Positions 24,948 through 33,356 of a stretch of 64,000 bases of DNA are shown here, piece after piece. Under the pieces are notes generated by a model that was not told the DNA's origin, ran no database searches, and was given only the letters and a program-made list of their open reading frames with translations. How positions within the stretch are numbered: position 1 is the stretch's first letter; each line of letters begins with the position of its first letter. This DNA is from Metabacillus niabensis. Its GTDB lineage: Bacteria > Bacillota > Bacilli > Bacillales > Bacillaceae. Where the stretch lies: contig NZ_JAIVLH010000011.1 of NCBI RefSeq assembly GCF_020524345.1, positions 1 through 64,000 on the forward strand, given 5' to 3'. The translations under genes were made by a program, and so were the position numbers.

Positions 24948-26009
24948 TTAGCCCGGTAGTAAATAAAAGCCAATTCCAATGATAATATATGCCGCTAGTA
25001 AGGTCGCCCCTTCAAACCAGTTTGTATCGCCGTCATTTGTGACCGAGATGGTTAAAAAGACAGCTGTTGCCATCGAAATTAACTCTGGTAATGTAAAAAC
25101 GAGCGGCATGTTCTCTGTAAATAAAAGTGAAATTAATACAAGCAATGGAGCTACAAACATCGCGACCTGTAAAGTTGATCCGACTGCGATTTCTACAGCA
25201 ATGTTCATTTTGTTTTTATAAGCCATAAGGACTGCTGATGCATGCTCTGCAGCATTACCCACAATGGCAACGATAATCACTCCTATAAATAATTCAGACC
25301 ATCCAAATCTTTCTCCAACCGTCTCAAATGTATGGACTAAGTTTTCAGATACATATGCAACCGCTACAGTCGCAAGTAACAAAATTGCGATGGCTTTTCC
25401 TTTTTTCCACTCAGGCTCCTCATGTCCTCCCACTTCATCTGTTTTTTGCTGATAAACGCCCCTGTGTGTAACCAATTTAAAGAACAATGCTGCTAAATAA
25501 AGAATGATTAGTATAATTGAGATTCCAACACTTAAAGAAATTGTACCTGCAGGATCCATTTCTGTTGTAAACACTTCCGGAATAACAAAAGCAACAATGA
25601 CAGCAAATATTAATAAGCCTGAGTTATGTCTTGCATCATAAATATTAAATTCTTGGCGCTTATATTTAAGGCCCCCGATAAAAAAGCTCAAGCCCGCAAC
25701 AAGAAGCAGGTTTCCCACGACTGAACCTGTTAATGATGCCAACACAACACCTACAAGTCCGGCCTTTAAGGCAAAAATGGATATAATGAGCTCAACCGCA
25801 TTCCCAAAGGTTGCATTTAACAGCCCGCCTATTCTTGGACCGGCAACAATCGCCAAACTTTCCGTGGCCCTGCCCATAAATCCTGCAAGAGCAATGATCG
25901 TTAAACAATAGACCACAAACATAAGAACCGATGGCCAATGCATCAAACTTCCAGCTATCGATAGAGGCACTCCAATTAATACAAAAATTGTAAAAACACG
26001 ATTAACCAT
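24948..26009 (-). CDS. yfkE: H+/Ca2+ antiporter YfkE (ChaA/CAX family)
   Basis: 353 residues from ATG 26009 (GGAGAG upstream), the size of B. subtilis YfkE (351). It has about eleven hydrophobic segments. The two inverted alpha-repeat signatures that hold the Ca2+ site are visible: GNATFGNAVELIISIFAL near residue 57 and VGNAAEHASAVLMAYKN near residue 250, each with the essential Glu. An acidic loop (TDEVGGHEEPEWKKGK) separates the halves. It exports Ca2+ from the cytoplasm in exchange for H+. Confidence 0.93.
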   Translation of the reverse strand: MVNRVFTIFVLIGVPLSIAGSLMHWPSVLMFVVYCLTIIALAGFMGRATESLAIVAGPRIGGLLNATFGNAVELIISIFALKAGLVGVVLASLTGSVVGNLLLVAGLSFFIGGLKYKRQEFNIYDARHNSGLLIFAVIVAFVIPEVFTTEMDPAGTISLSVGISIILIILYLAALFFKLVTHRGVYQQKTDEVGGHEEPEWKKGKAIAILLLATVAVAYVSENLVHTFETVGERFGWSELFIGVIIVAIVGNAAEHASAVLMAYKNKMNIAVEIAVGSTLQVAMFVAPLLVLISLLFTENMPLVFTLPELISMATAVFLTISVTNDGDTNWFEGATLLAAYIIIGIGFYLLPG

Positions 26010-26116
26010 TAGAACTCTCCATTCCTCAACATAGTTTATGAAGTTATTCTTCACATTAAAGGAAAAAATATCCTTATACTATGAATGAAGTTCCCTATTA
26101 CTACCCTATTAAAACT

Positions 26117-26500
26117 TTAGAGTAATTCAAACGTCTCTTCAATTTCGATGCTTCCAGCAACAGATTGTGCCATTGGGCAATTTTTATTTGCTAATACAAT
26201 CGATTGATGAATTTTCTTTTCATTTAAATTTTGCCCTTTGATTTTATAGTGGATATGTATCTTTTCAATTTGATTTGCTTTTTCTTCATTTCTTTCAACA
26301 TTTGTTGAGATCGCGATATCCTCTATATCAATTCTCTTTTTCTTTAAAATTTTCCTTAATACACCACCACTGCAAACAACAATGGATGCAACCATTAATT
26401 GAAAAGGACGATAACCATACTGTTCGTCACCTGCTACATGAAGCTCGCCAAATTCAGTTGTTGTTGTAAATCCTTCTTCTTCTTTCATTTTAAAATCCAT
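26117..26500 (-). CDS. OsmC/Ohr-family protein
   Basis: 127 residues. The two cysteines of OsmC-type peroxidases are present: VVCSGGVLRKIL near residue 43 and NKNCPMAQSV near residue 109, in the expected contexts. OsmC proteins reduce organic peroxides or persulfides in the cytoplasm. The gene lies about 100 nt upstream of yfkE on the same strand and may share a transcript. RBS GATGAGGTG about 8 nt before the ATG. Confidence 0.85.
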   Translation of the reverse strand: MDFKMKEEEGFTTTTEFGELHVAGDEQYGYRPFQLMVASIVVCSGGVLRKILKKKRIDIEDIAISTNVERNEEKANQIEKIHIHYKIKGQNLNEKKIHQSIVLANKNCPMAQSVAGSIEIEETFELL

Positions 26501-26645
26501 TTTGATTCACCTCATCTTTTTTAGGTTATTGTATCTGAAAACTGTTTTTCATTAAAGGTGTTTGCTCTTGTTAAATTTCCTATTTCAGTATAAAGTATTA
26601 CTGGCATTTGATGAATTTAGTTCATACGGAAATTGAGGGTTGCAT

Positions 26646-27830
26646 ATGAATACTCACCGATTAAGATTTTGGATTTTAGTATCAGTTGTCGGAATATCAG
26701 GCTTTAGCCAAGGTATGCTTTTACCGCTTATCGCGGTTATTTTTGAAAATACAGGGTTGTCATCAGATCTTAACGGCCTAAATGCTACTGCACTCTATAT
26801 CGGCATTTTGTTGGTATCTCCTTTTATGGAATATCCATTAAAGCGATTTGGATATAAACCGATTATTATATTTGGCGGGCTAGTTGTAGCCTTATCACTT
26901 GCCCTGTTTCCTTTATGGCAAACATTTTGGTTTTGGTTTTTCCTGAGATTGTTTATCGGAATTGGTGACCATGCCCTACATTTTGCTTCACAAACGTGGA
27001 TCACTTCATTTTCATCAGAAGAAAAACGCGGGCGCAATATTTCTCTTTACGGTCTTTTCTTTGGGGTTGGTTTTGCAGTAGGGCCTCTTCTCGCTCCATT
27101 GGTTACAATAAATGAAGCACTTCCATTTATTATTTCATCGGTTCTTTGCTTTGTTGGCTGGTTGTTAGTATTTTTGTTGAAAAATGATTATCCTGAACAA
27201 ACAATTGAAGTAAATTCGATGAAAGAAACATTAAAACGATTTAAACAGGCGTGGAAATATAGTTGGGTCGCTTTTTTACCTCCATTTGGCTACGGATTCC
27301 TAGAATCCTCTCTCAATGGAAGCTTTCCTGTATATGGATTGCGCATAGGGCTCGAGGTACCAAACATATCTGTTCTCTTATTCACTTTTGCAATAGGGGC
27401 GATTATTTTTCAGCTTCCTCTCGGAATTCTTAGTGATAAACTAGGAAGGCGAACAGTATTGATGTCCATTCTTTTCATAGGCTTTTTAAGTTTTACGGCG
27501 GCCGGATTTTTAGAGGAGTCACTGATAGCTCTAATGATTTGTTTGTTGATCTCCGGCATGGTTGTTGGATCAACATTTTCATTAGGTATCAGTTATATGA
27601 CAGATCTTATGCCGAAAAACTTACTTCCTACCGGTAATTTGTTATGCGGAATCGCATTTAGTGTTGGAAGCCTTGCAGGTCCTTATTTTGGCGGACTTTT
27701 TATTGAATATACAACGAATATTAGTTATTTTATGATTATTAGTATGATGCTTCTTTTCATAGCGGTTGCTGTAACATTTTCTAAAACAAACAGCATGCCT
27801 GCTTCATCTTCGCAAAATGTATCCAGCTGA
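26646..27830 (+). CDS. yfkF: MFS transporter YfkF
   Basis: 394 residues from ATG 26646 (GAGGG upstream) with twelve predicted membrane helices. The MFS motif between helices 2 and 3 is weak (PLKRFGYKP), with the second-half counterpart GILSDKLGRRTVL. Substrate unknown; family membership suggests drug or metabolite efflux. Its position matches yfkF. A terminator hairpin overlaps its stop codon. Confidence 0.88.
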   Translation: MNTHRLRFWILVSVVGISGFSQGMLLPLIAVIFENTGLSSDLNGLNATALYIGILLVSPFMEYPLKRFGYKPIIIFGGLVVALSLALFPLWQTFWFWFFLRLFIGIGDHALHFASQTWITSFSSEEKRGRNISLYGLFFGVGFAVGPLLAPLVTINEALPFIISSVLCFVGWLLVFLLKNDYPEQTIEVNSMKETLKRFKQAWKYSWVAFLPPFGYGFLESSLNGSFPVYGLRIGLEVPNISVLLFTFAIGAIIFQLPLGILSDKLGRRTVLMSILFIGFLSFTAAGFLEESLIALMICLLISGMVVGSTFSLGISYMTDLMPKNLLPTGNLLCGIAFSVGSLAGPYFGGLFIEYTTNISYFMIISMMLLFIAVAVTFSKTNSMPASSSQNVSS

Positions 27831-27855
27831 CATAGGTTTATCTATGTCGGCTCTT
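27825..27855 (+). terminator. Terminator of yfkF
   Basis: AGCTGACATAG (27825-27835) / CTATGTCGGCT (27842-27852) with a 6-nt loop, then CTTTG. The stem contains the yfkF stop codon. Confidence 0.65.
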
Positions 27856-28015
27856 TGTTGATACTTTGTTGTTTGTAACAAGTATAGAGCAAGTTAATTT
27901 TTTCTGCCCAAATAACCTTTATAATAGAAAAAATGATTGAACTGTCTTTGTAATCTGTTATATAATACATATAAATATAATAAGCTGTATCATAACAACA
28001 AAAAAGGGAGATGGG

Positions 28016-28165
28016 ATGATGAACAGACAGGAACGAAAGAATATGATTGAATTTATTGAAAGAATGAAGGATATTGATAGGAACTCGTTTCTTTTTATGA
28101 CAGATGCTGATATCGAACATATTTATAGTGGTATTTATCAAGATTTAATAGAGCATTCAGAGTAA
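28016..28165 (+). CDS. Small BH0509-like protein
   Basis: 49 residues (MMNRQERKNMIEFIERMKDI...). AAGGGAG lies just upstream of tandem ATGs at 28016 and 28019. The pattern of a basic helix (RQERKNMIEFI), then LFMTDADIEHIYSGIYQ, resembles BH0509-type small Bacillus proteins of unknown function. A strong terminator begins 2 nt after the stop, supporting a real gene. Confidence 0.65.
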   Translation: MMNRQERKNMIEFIERMKDIDRNSFLFMTDADIEHIYSGIYQDLIEHSE

Positions 28166-28166
28166 C

Positions 28167-28204
28167 AAAAAGCTGACTGGGATACGAATACCAGTCAGCT
28201 TTTT
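28167..28204 (+). terminator. Strong terminator
   Basis: A perfect 14-bp stem: AAAAAGCTGACTGG (28167-28180) and CCAGTCAGCTTTTT (28191-28204) with a 10-nt loop. Its symmetric A/T flanks also allow use by the convergent small gene at 28207. Confidence 0.9.
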
Positions 28205-28206
28205 GG

Positions 28207-28314
28207 TTAATGGTAGCCGTTTTGTCCGTTTGCACTACCACTTGTTTTATGTTTTGGCTTTTGTTTAGAGTTTTGTTTGTTATGGCTTCCGCCTTTTTTT
28301 GTATGTTTTGTCAT
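28207..28314 (-). CDS. Very basic 35-residue protein
   Basis: The product begins MTKHTKKGGSHNKQNS and ends SGSANGQNGYH. It is rich in Lys, His, Asn and Gln and lacks hydrophobic residues, like small acid-soluble spore proteins or nucleic-acid-binding tails, but I cannot assign a named family. GGTGGGGAT lies just upstream of tandem ATGs (28317, 28314). The convergent terminator at 28167-28204 serves its 3' end. Coding status is inferred from RBS and terminator. Confidence 0.55.
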   Translation of the reverse strand: MTKHTKKGGSHNKQNSKQKPKHKTSGSANGQNGYH

Positions 28315-28411
28315 CATAATCCCCACCTTTTGAATAGTAAAGACTTTTGTCTTCTTGATTACTATTCCCTTGATGAGTTTTGACTATGAATGAATTCAAT
28401 TGGTAACAAAA

Positions 28412-29233
28412 TTAACCGATTGTTCTTCTTTTATATAACATGGCATTTAATTCTCCACCTAAAATAATAATCATTCCAGATAGGTAGAACCAAATCATCA
28501 GGACAATAATTCCTCCGATGCTGCCGTATGTTGCACTGTAATTTGCAAAGTTTCCTACATAATAGGAAAATGCTAACGATACGACCATCCAGCCAAGTGT
28601 TGCTGCAAAAGCACCAGGTAGTCCATCTTTTATATGTAATCGTTTGTTAGGTGCAACAAAATAAAGAGCTGTAAACACGATGAATAGGATGATACCACTC
28701 ACAAGCCATCTGAGAGTATTCCATATCGTTAAAAACTCTGCAGAAAATCCGAAATTAGAAAAAATAAATACACCAATTTCCTTCCCAAACACAGGTAATA
28801 AAAGTGCTACAATAATGACAAAAACCATGGCAATCGTAAGTAAAATCGCCATTCCCCTAGCAACAATAAACGAACGACTCTCATCTACATCATATGCTTT
28901 GTTAAAGGCACGAACAATAGCATTAATTCCGTTAGAAGCAGACCAGAGAGTTGCAATAATACCAAAAGAGAGCAATCCCCCATTTCGATCATTCAAAATT
29001 TCATCCAACGTAGTATTGATCAGCTGCATGGATTGCCCGGGAGCAAACTCTTCTATTGTGTTTAGGACCTCGGTTTGTGAAATGGGAAGATATCCTATTA
29101 GAGTAATTAAAAAAATAAGGAACGGAAATAGTGATAATAGGAAAAAGTACGATAATTGCGCAGATAATCCTGGCACTTCATCACTTAAAAATCTAGAAAC
29201 TAACTCCTTTAAAAAAGATCCCTTTTTCAACAA
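28412..29233 (-). CDS. yfkH: YihY/BrkB-family membrane protein YfkH
   Basis: 273 residues if TTG 29233 is used; GAGGTGA stands 5 nt upstream of it. The in-frame GTG at 29242 overlaps that site, so it is less likely. It has six hydrophobic segments and the YihY signature (AAQLSYFFLLSLFPFLIFLITLIGYLP near residue 24; LWSASNGINAIVRAFNKAYDVDESRSF). Once called ribonuclease BN, this family is now regarded as a membrane protein of unclear function. It is the last gene of yfkJ-yfkI-yfkH. Confidence 0.88.
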   Translation of the reverse strand: MLKKGSFLKELVSRFLSDEVPGLSAQLSYFFLLSLFPFLIFLITLIGYLPISQTEVLNTIEEFAPGQSMQLINTTLDEILNDRNGGLLSFGIIATLWSASNGINAIVRAFNKAYDVDESRSFIVARGMAILLTIAMVFVIIVALLLPVFGKEIGVFIFSNFGFSAEFLTIWNTLRWLVSGIILFIVFTALYFVAPNKRLHIKDGLPGAFAATLGWMVVSLAFSYYVGNFANYSATYGSIGGIIVLMIWFYLSGMIIILGGELNAMLYKRRTIG

Positions 29234-29249
29234 AGAATTCACCTCACGA

Positions 29250-29576
29250 TTAATCTCGTTTTGGAATGAACCGCTCCTTTGTTTCCTGAATTAAGTTCAT
29301 CACTTGTGGAGTCGTTTCCTTTAACTCCTTCACCTTTTCGTTAATAAATGTAAGATCCTCTGATACCTCTTGAACTGTATCTTTGACAGAATCAATTGTT
29401 TCTCTCACTTCATTCGTCAGGACCGTTGGATCCTCTACATACCCTTTAATCTTAGATGATACATTTTTACTTGTTGTGATCACATCATCACGAGTTTTTT
29501 TGTCAAGCAATGAAACAACTGCTCCTACTATAGCTCCAACCAACATTCCTCTTACCAGTTTATTGCCGTTTGTCAT
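29250..29576 (-). CDS. yfkI: YtxH-domain protein YfkI
   Basis: 108 residues from ATG 29576 (GGGGG upstream). A short glycine-rich hydrophobic segment (LVRGMLVGAIVGAVVSLL) is followed by a charged amphipathic coiled coil with repeating T/V-x-x-V-K/E, the YtxH arrangement. Such proteins are membrane-anchored and often stress-related; function unknown. It sits between yfkJ and yfkH with only short gaps. Confidence 0.82.
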   Translation of the reverse strand: MTNGNKLVRGMLVGAIVGAVVSLLDKKTRDDVITTSKNVSSKIKGYVEDPTVLTNEVRETIDSVKDTVQEVSEDLTFINEKVKELKETTPQVMNLIQETKERFIPKRD

Positions 29577-29592
29577 AAAACATGTCCCCCTA

Positions 29593-30063
29593 CTAAAGTT
29601 TATGTACTTGTTTGATCTCATTTAACAAGTTCACACAGCTTTTACTAACCATTTCATAAACCTCATCAAAGTTCCTTGTGTAATAAGGATCAGGTACATC
29701 AGCTACGGGAGAGTCTTCAAGGTAATCAAGGAGCCTTTGGATTGTACCGGATTTTTGATAACCGGCTAGACGTCTAATATTCCCTACATTTTCAGAATCC
29801 ATGCCGATTAAATAATCATATTGAGTTAAATCTTCTGCTATTAATTGTCTTGCTTTTTGACCTTTATAAGATATGTTATAACGATCTAAAATGCGACGCG
29901 TCCCCTCATGAGGAGATTTTCCGACATGCCAATTTCCAGTACCGGCAGAGTCAATGATCACTTTGTCCTCTAAGCCTTCTTTCCTTACCAAATCCCTCAT
30001 TACCGCTTCTACCATTGGTGAACGACAGATATTTCCTAAGCATATAAATAAAACTTTTACCAT
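29593..30063 (-). CDS. yfkJ: Low-molecular-weight protein-tyrosine-phosphatase YfkJ
   Basis: 156 residues. The P-loop CLGNICRSP places catalytic Cys8 and Arg14 in CX5RS, and the general-acid Asp is in VPDPYY near residue 122. It dephosphorylates phosphotyrosine proteins in the cytoplasm; B. subtilis YfkJ has been linked to ethanol stress. CGCAGGAGGA precedes the ATG. It leads the operon yfkJ-yfkI-yfkH. Confidence 0.93.
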   Translation of the reverse strand: MVKVLFICLGNICRSPMVEAVMRDLVRKEGLEDKVIIDSAGTGNWHVGKSPHEGTRRILDRYNISYKGQKARQLIAEDLTQYDYLIGMDSENVGNIRRLAGYQKSGTIQRLLDYLEDSPVADVPDPYYTRNFDEVYEMVSKSCVNLLNEIKQVHKL

Positions 30064-30191
30064 GATATCCTCCTGCGTATAGTTTCTTGATCATATTATA
30101 ATATGTTTCAAGGAGATCATGAAGTTTTTGAATGCTTAATATCTTTTCATGTTAAAATAGACAGTAATTAGCTTGAGAAAGGATGAAGGGC

Positions 30192-30416
30192 ATGAATCTT
30201 ACTGAAAAGTCGGTAGAAAATGTTGAATACATGATTGAACAAATTAAAGAAAAACTTAGAGTTTTAAACTTAGGAGCCATCAAACCTTCTCACTTTGACG
30301 AAGAAATGTATGAAGAGCTAAAGGATATTTATGAACATGTTATGAAACGAAACTCTTTTAGCCCAAATGAAATGCAAGCCATCGCTGAAGAGCTTGGCAA
30401 CCTTAGAAAAGCGTAA
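30192..30416 (+). CDS. yfkK: YfkK (DUF1128)
   Basis: 74 residues from ATG 30192, with GGATGAAGGG upstream; an ATG at 30183 is part of that site, though it is in frame. The protein is acidic and helical ([20 protein letters not shown]) and matches DUF1128/YfkK. Function unknown. The last three codons (AAA GCG TAA) are the first bases of a dispersed repeat, so the repeat supplies the stop. Confidence 0.85.
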   Translation: MNLTEKSVENVEYMIEQIKEKLRVLNLGAIKPSHFDEEMYEELKDIYEHVMKRNSFSPNEMQAIAEELGNLRKA

Positions 30417-30492
30417 GGGCCTTAGTCAGCATAGGGCTGGGCGCTGGAGCTAGACACTAAAACTAAGTACAGAATTTTATATTTTCTTACCT
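30407..30492 (+). repeat. Dispersed repeat, copy D
   Basis: Begins AGAAAAGCGTAAGGGCC inside the last codons of yfkK, contains GGGCGCTGGAGCTAGACACT and CTAAGTACAGAATTTTATAT, and ends TTTCTTACCT. It is the shortest copy of the family seen at 14515, 22941 and 41170. Confidence 0.8.
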
Positions 30493-30568
30493 TGTTAGAA
30501 AAGGATCATAAAATGATTCTTCCCCCCTTCTTACTTACATATGAATGTAAATAAGGAGGGGGATTTTT

Positions 30569-30718
30569 ATGCTTAGCTGGTGGTTAGGAACACTCAGTAT
30601 ATGTGGATTCCTCGTCGTCGCCATTGTACTTGTTTTATATGCCTTAAAAGGTGCCGTAAATGCAGAAGACTCCAATCGTATCGACCCATTGCCTTCTGAC
30701 GATGAAATAGAAAAATAG
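30569..30718 (+). CDS. Small single-pass membrane protein
   Basis: 49 residues starting MLSWWLGTLSICGFLVVAIV, then a short acidic tail (SNRIDPLPSDDEIEK). One hydrophobic helix covers residues 4-26. AAGGAGGGGG lies 5-10 nt before the ATG, a very strong site. A terminator hairpin follows at 30729. Family not recognised. Such small one-helix proteins are often regulators of membrane complexes, but this is a guess. Confidence 0.65.
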   Translation: MLSWWLGTLSICGFLVVAIVLVLYALKGAVNAEDSNRIDPLPSDDEIEK

Positions 30719-30728
30719 GTTGTTTTTA

Positions 30729-30752
30729 GGCTGTCTCTTTTTAGAGACAGCC
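30729..30752 (+). terminator. Terminator-like hairpin
   Basis: GGCTGTCTC (30729-30737) / GAGACAGCC (30744-30752), perfect 9-bp stem with a 6-nt loop; weak T-tract (CTTGTTC). It lies between the small membrane gene and the 3' end of yfkM. Confidence 0.6.
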
Positions 30753-30776
30753 CTTGTTCATTCTTTAAACAAACGT

Positions 30777-31295
30777 TTAATTAGCTAATAGCTTTAATGA
30801 TTCTCTCGTAAATGCAGGTAAATCCTCAGGTGTCCGACTAGTCACTAATTGATTCTGACATACAACAACCTCTTTATCATGAAAATTTGCACCCGCATTT
30901 TTCAGATCAACCTGAATGGATTTATAGCCTGTCACATCTCGTCCCTCCAAGGTTTCAGCTGTAATGAGCAGCTGTGGACCGTGACAAATTGCAAATACCG
31001 GTTTTTCCGCATTCATAAACTCTTTTACGAAATTCACAAAACGATCATCTGCTCTTAAAATGTCAGGGGAGAAACCTCCTGGTATAAATAACGCATCAAA
31101 TTCATTTGGCTGCACTTCATCAATACCTGCATCGATTTCTACCTTTGCTTCTCCTTGTTTTCCTTCAACTGTTTTCCCTTTTTCTTTTTCAATCGTTGTC
31201 AGAGTATGGCCAGCTTCTTCAAAGGCTTTCGCTGGTTCAGTATACTCGGAATCTTCAAAAGAACTAGTTAACACGACAGCAATTTTTTTTGACAT
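30777..31295 (-). CDS. yfkM: DJ-1/PfpI-family protein YfkM
   Basis: 172 residues from ATG 31295, the length of B. subtilis YfkM. An ATG at 31304 abuts the AAGGAGG site with no spacing and is rejected. The nucleophile elbow AICHGPQLL holds the reactive Cys near residue 103, with the supporting Glu early in the chain. Family members act as glyoxalase/deglycase-like or general stress proteins. It closes the conserved yfk block. Confidence 0.9.
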   Translation of the reverse strand: MSKKIAVVLTSSFEDSEYTEPAKAFEEAGHTLTTIEKEKGKTVEGKQGEAKVEIDAGIDEVQPNEFDALFIPGGFSPDILRADDRFVNFVKEFMNAEKPVFAICHGPQLLITAETLEGRDVTGYKSIQVDLKNAGANFHDKEVVVCQNQLVTSRTPEDLPAFTRESLKLLAN

Positions 31296-31437
31296 ACTAT
31301 GCATCCTCCTTCAATTTTTGTATATATCATCAATACCCGGACAAGCCGAGGTTAAACTTTTTATACATAAAATTCACTTAATAAATATTTTTATAAAAAG
31401 TAGTTCTCGTTTCCCATATTTTTAATATATTTATCAT

Positions 31438-31451
31438 TGAAAGCGCTTTCC
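31438..31451 (+). promoter_or_regulatory. CcpA cre site upstream of the Opp-type operon
   Basis: TGAAAGCGCTTTCC matches the cre consensus TGWAANCGNTNWCA at 13 of 14 positions and is centred about 35 bp before the ATG at 31479. Its position downstream of an AT-rich promoter-like region (TATCAT at about 31432) fits carbon catabolite repression. Confidence 0.75.
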
Positions 31452-31478
31452 GATAATTGCAAGAGGGGGGAAATAGTT

Positions 31479-33278
31479 ATGAGATTTACAAGAGTATTAG
31501 GATTAATTTTTGGATTGATTATGATTTTTGCTTTACTTGCGGCTTGTAGTAATGAAGTAAAGCCGCCTGCTACAACTGATACAACAACTGAAAAGCCGGG
31601 AACAAAAGAAGAAGATACTTCAAAGGGTTCAACTCCAAGAAATGAAACACTATATGTAAATGGATTACAGTGGGGACCTCCTTCAACATTTAGTCCATTA
31701 GGCGGGAATCCATCATTCCCTATTGCTTATGCAAACTCAAGATCACTCGTTTATGAAAATCTGTTTATGATTAACATGCTTGATGGTGCATTGGAGCCTT
31801 TACTTGGTACAAGTTATGAATGGACAAATGATACAACGCTTCACATTGAGCTTAATCCAGATGCAAAGTGGAATGATGGAGAAGCCTTCACGTCTGAAGA
31901 TGTGGTTTATTCGTACGAGCTTGGAAACAAATATCCTATTTCCTGGAGTAATTTCTGGGAAGCGATTGAAAGTGTTGAAGCTGTCGGTGAGAATGCTGTC
32001 AATATTAACTTAAAACAAGATAATCCTAATCGACTCACTGTTTTAGACAGTCTTCAATTAGTACCTATGATGCCAAAGCATGTTTGGGAAGAAATTGAAA
32101 AAACACATAACAATGACATAGCTGCTATTCGTGAGGAAGTAAATCCTGAGCCTGTTGGAACAGGTCCTTACAAAATGCATACATTTGATAACCAAAAAAT
32201 TACGTTAATACGAGATGACAATTATTGGGGTCAACAGCTATTTGGAGGTTTACCGGCACCTAAATATATAAGCCATGTTATTTATAAAGATAATGCTGCC
32301 GGATCACTTGCCTTCAGTAAAGGTGAAGTAGATGTATCTCAACAATTCATTCCACAAGTGTGGAAAATGTGGGAAGACGGAGCCCCAATTAAAACATACT
32401 TAGAAGACAAACCATACTATCTGCCTGGTTCAATGCCATCGATCTTCTTTAATACAACGAAGGAAGGCCTTGATAATCCTGATGTTAGAAGAGCGATTGC
32501 GATGGCAATTGATTACGATAAAATTTCTGAATTAGCGATGAGTGGATATTCCGGTGAAATGAAGCCATCCATTACCCTGGATACACCTTCCGAGTCAAAA
32601 TTCGTTGATCAGGAAGCAATCAAATCTCTTCAATGGACAACAGATGTGGATGGTGCTAATAAGTTGCTTGACAGTATCGGAGCTAAAAAAGGTGCTGACG
32701 GCATACGTGTCCTTGATGGAGTAAGACTTGGACCTTGGGATATTGAAGCTCCATATGGTTGGTCAGATTGGAATGCTTCTCTTGAGATCGTCGCACAAAA
32801 CGCGAAAGCGATCGGTATTGAAATTAGAACAAACTTCCCTGAAGCTCCGGTGTGGACAAATAACCGCCAAACAGGAAAATTCGATATTATCATGGATACC
32901 CCTGCCGGTGCTGTAAGCCCGAGCCAACCTTGGAACAGAGCAAGAACCATCATGTATTCTGAAGGTGTTGCCCCAATTGGTGAGATGGCATTTTGGAACT
33001 GGGGAAGATATAAAAATGAAAAAGCTGATGAGTTAATTAAAGAAATTCCTACTGTTACAGACGAAGCCAAACTAAAAGAAATGTATACAGAGCTTACGAA
33101 GATTTATTTAGAAGACGTTCCAACTATTCCGCTCATGTACAGACCTTGGGTATTCCATACAGTGAACGAATCAGTATGGGAAGGTTTTGCAACTGATGGA
33201 GACGGAAGCAATATTCCTCCACAAATTTCAATAGACGGAGCGGGAATAAAAGATCTCTATCAAATTAAGAATAAATAG
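31479..33278 (+). CDS. ABC importer substrate-binding lipoprotein (SBP family 5)
   Basis: 599 residues from ATG 31479 (GAGGGGGG upstream). A lipoprotein signal ends at Cys23 (FALLAAC), followed by a Thr-rich linker. The body is a cluster C/SBP_bac_5 domain: WTNDTTLHIELNPDAKWNDGEAFTSEDVVYS near residue 110 and TGPYKMHTFDNQKITLIRDDNYWG near 220. The opening NGLQWGPPSTFSPLGG resembles family-5 proteins that bind beta-linked oligosaccharides rather than peptides, and the cre site agrees, but the ligand is not proven. First gene of a five-gene importer. Confidence 0.85.
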   Translation: MRFTRVLGLIFGLIMIFALLAACSNEVKPPATTDTTTEKPGTKEEDTSKGSTPRNETLYVNGLQWGPPSTFSPLGGNPSFPIAYANSRSLVYENLFMINMLDGALEPLLGTSYEWTNDTTLHIELNPDAKWNDGEAFTSEDVVYSYELGNKYPISWSNFWEAIESVEAVGENAVNINLKQDNPNRLTVLDSLQLVPMMPKHVWEEIEKTHNNDIAAIREEVNPEPVGTGPYKMHTFDNQKITLIRDDNYWGQQLFGGLPAPKYISHVIYKDNAAGSLAFSKGEVDVSQQFIPQVWKMWEDGAPIKTYLEDKPYYLPGSMPSIFFNTTKEGLDNPDVRRAIAMAIDYDKISELAMSGYSGEMKPSITLDTPSESKFVDQEAIKSLQWTTDVDGANKLLDSIGAKKGADGIRVLDGVRLGPWDIEAPYGWSDWNASLEIVAQNAKAIGIEIRTNFPEAPVWTNNRQTGKFDIIMDTPAGAVSPSQPWNRARTIMYSEGVAPIGEMAFWNWGRYKNEKADELIKEIPTVTDEAKLKEMYTELTKIYLEDVPTIPLMYRPWVFHTVNESVWEGFATDGDGSNIPPQISIDGAGIKDLYQIKNK

Positions 33279-33296
33279 TTTCCTATCAGAAAGATA

Positions 33297-33317
33297 GTTG
33301 GGGGACATTCCCCCAAC
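33297..33317 (+). terminator. Stem-loop between the binding-protein and permease genes
   Basis: GTTGGGGGA (33297-33305) / TCCCCCAAC (33309-33317) with a CAT loop. No T-run follows, so it is more likely an RNA-stabilising or partial-termination hairpin that keeps binding-protein mRNA in excess. Confidence 0.65.
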
Positions 33318-33356
33318 TTTCAATTAGAAACATTCATATGGGGGTGCAGAACATAC

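Noticed and set aside
28680-29294. 204-residue plus-strand frame
   Set aside because: Exact antisense shadow of yfkH with its biased codon complement; no RBS.
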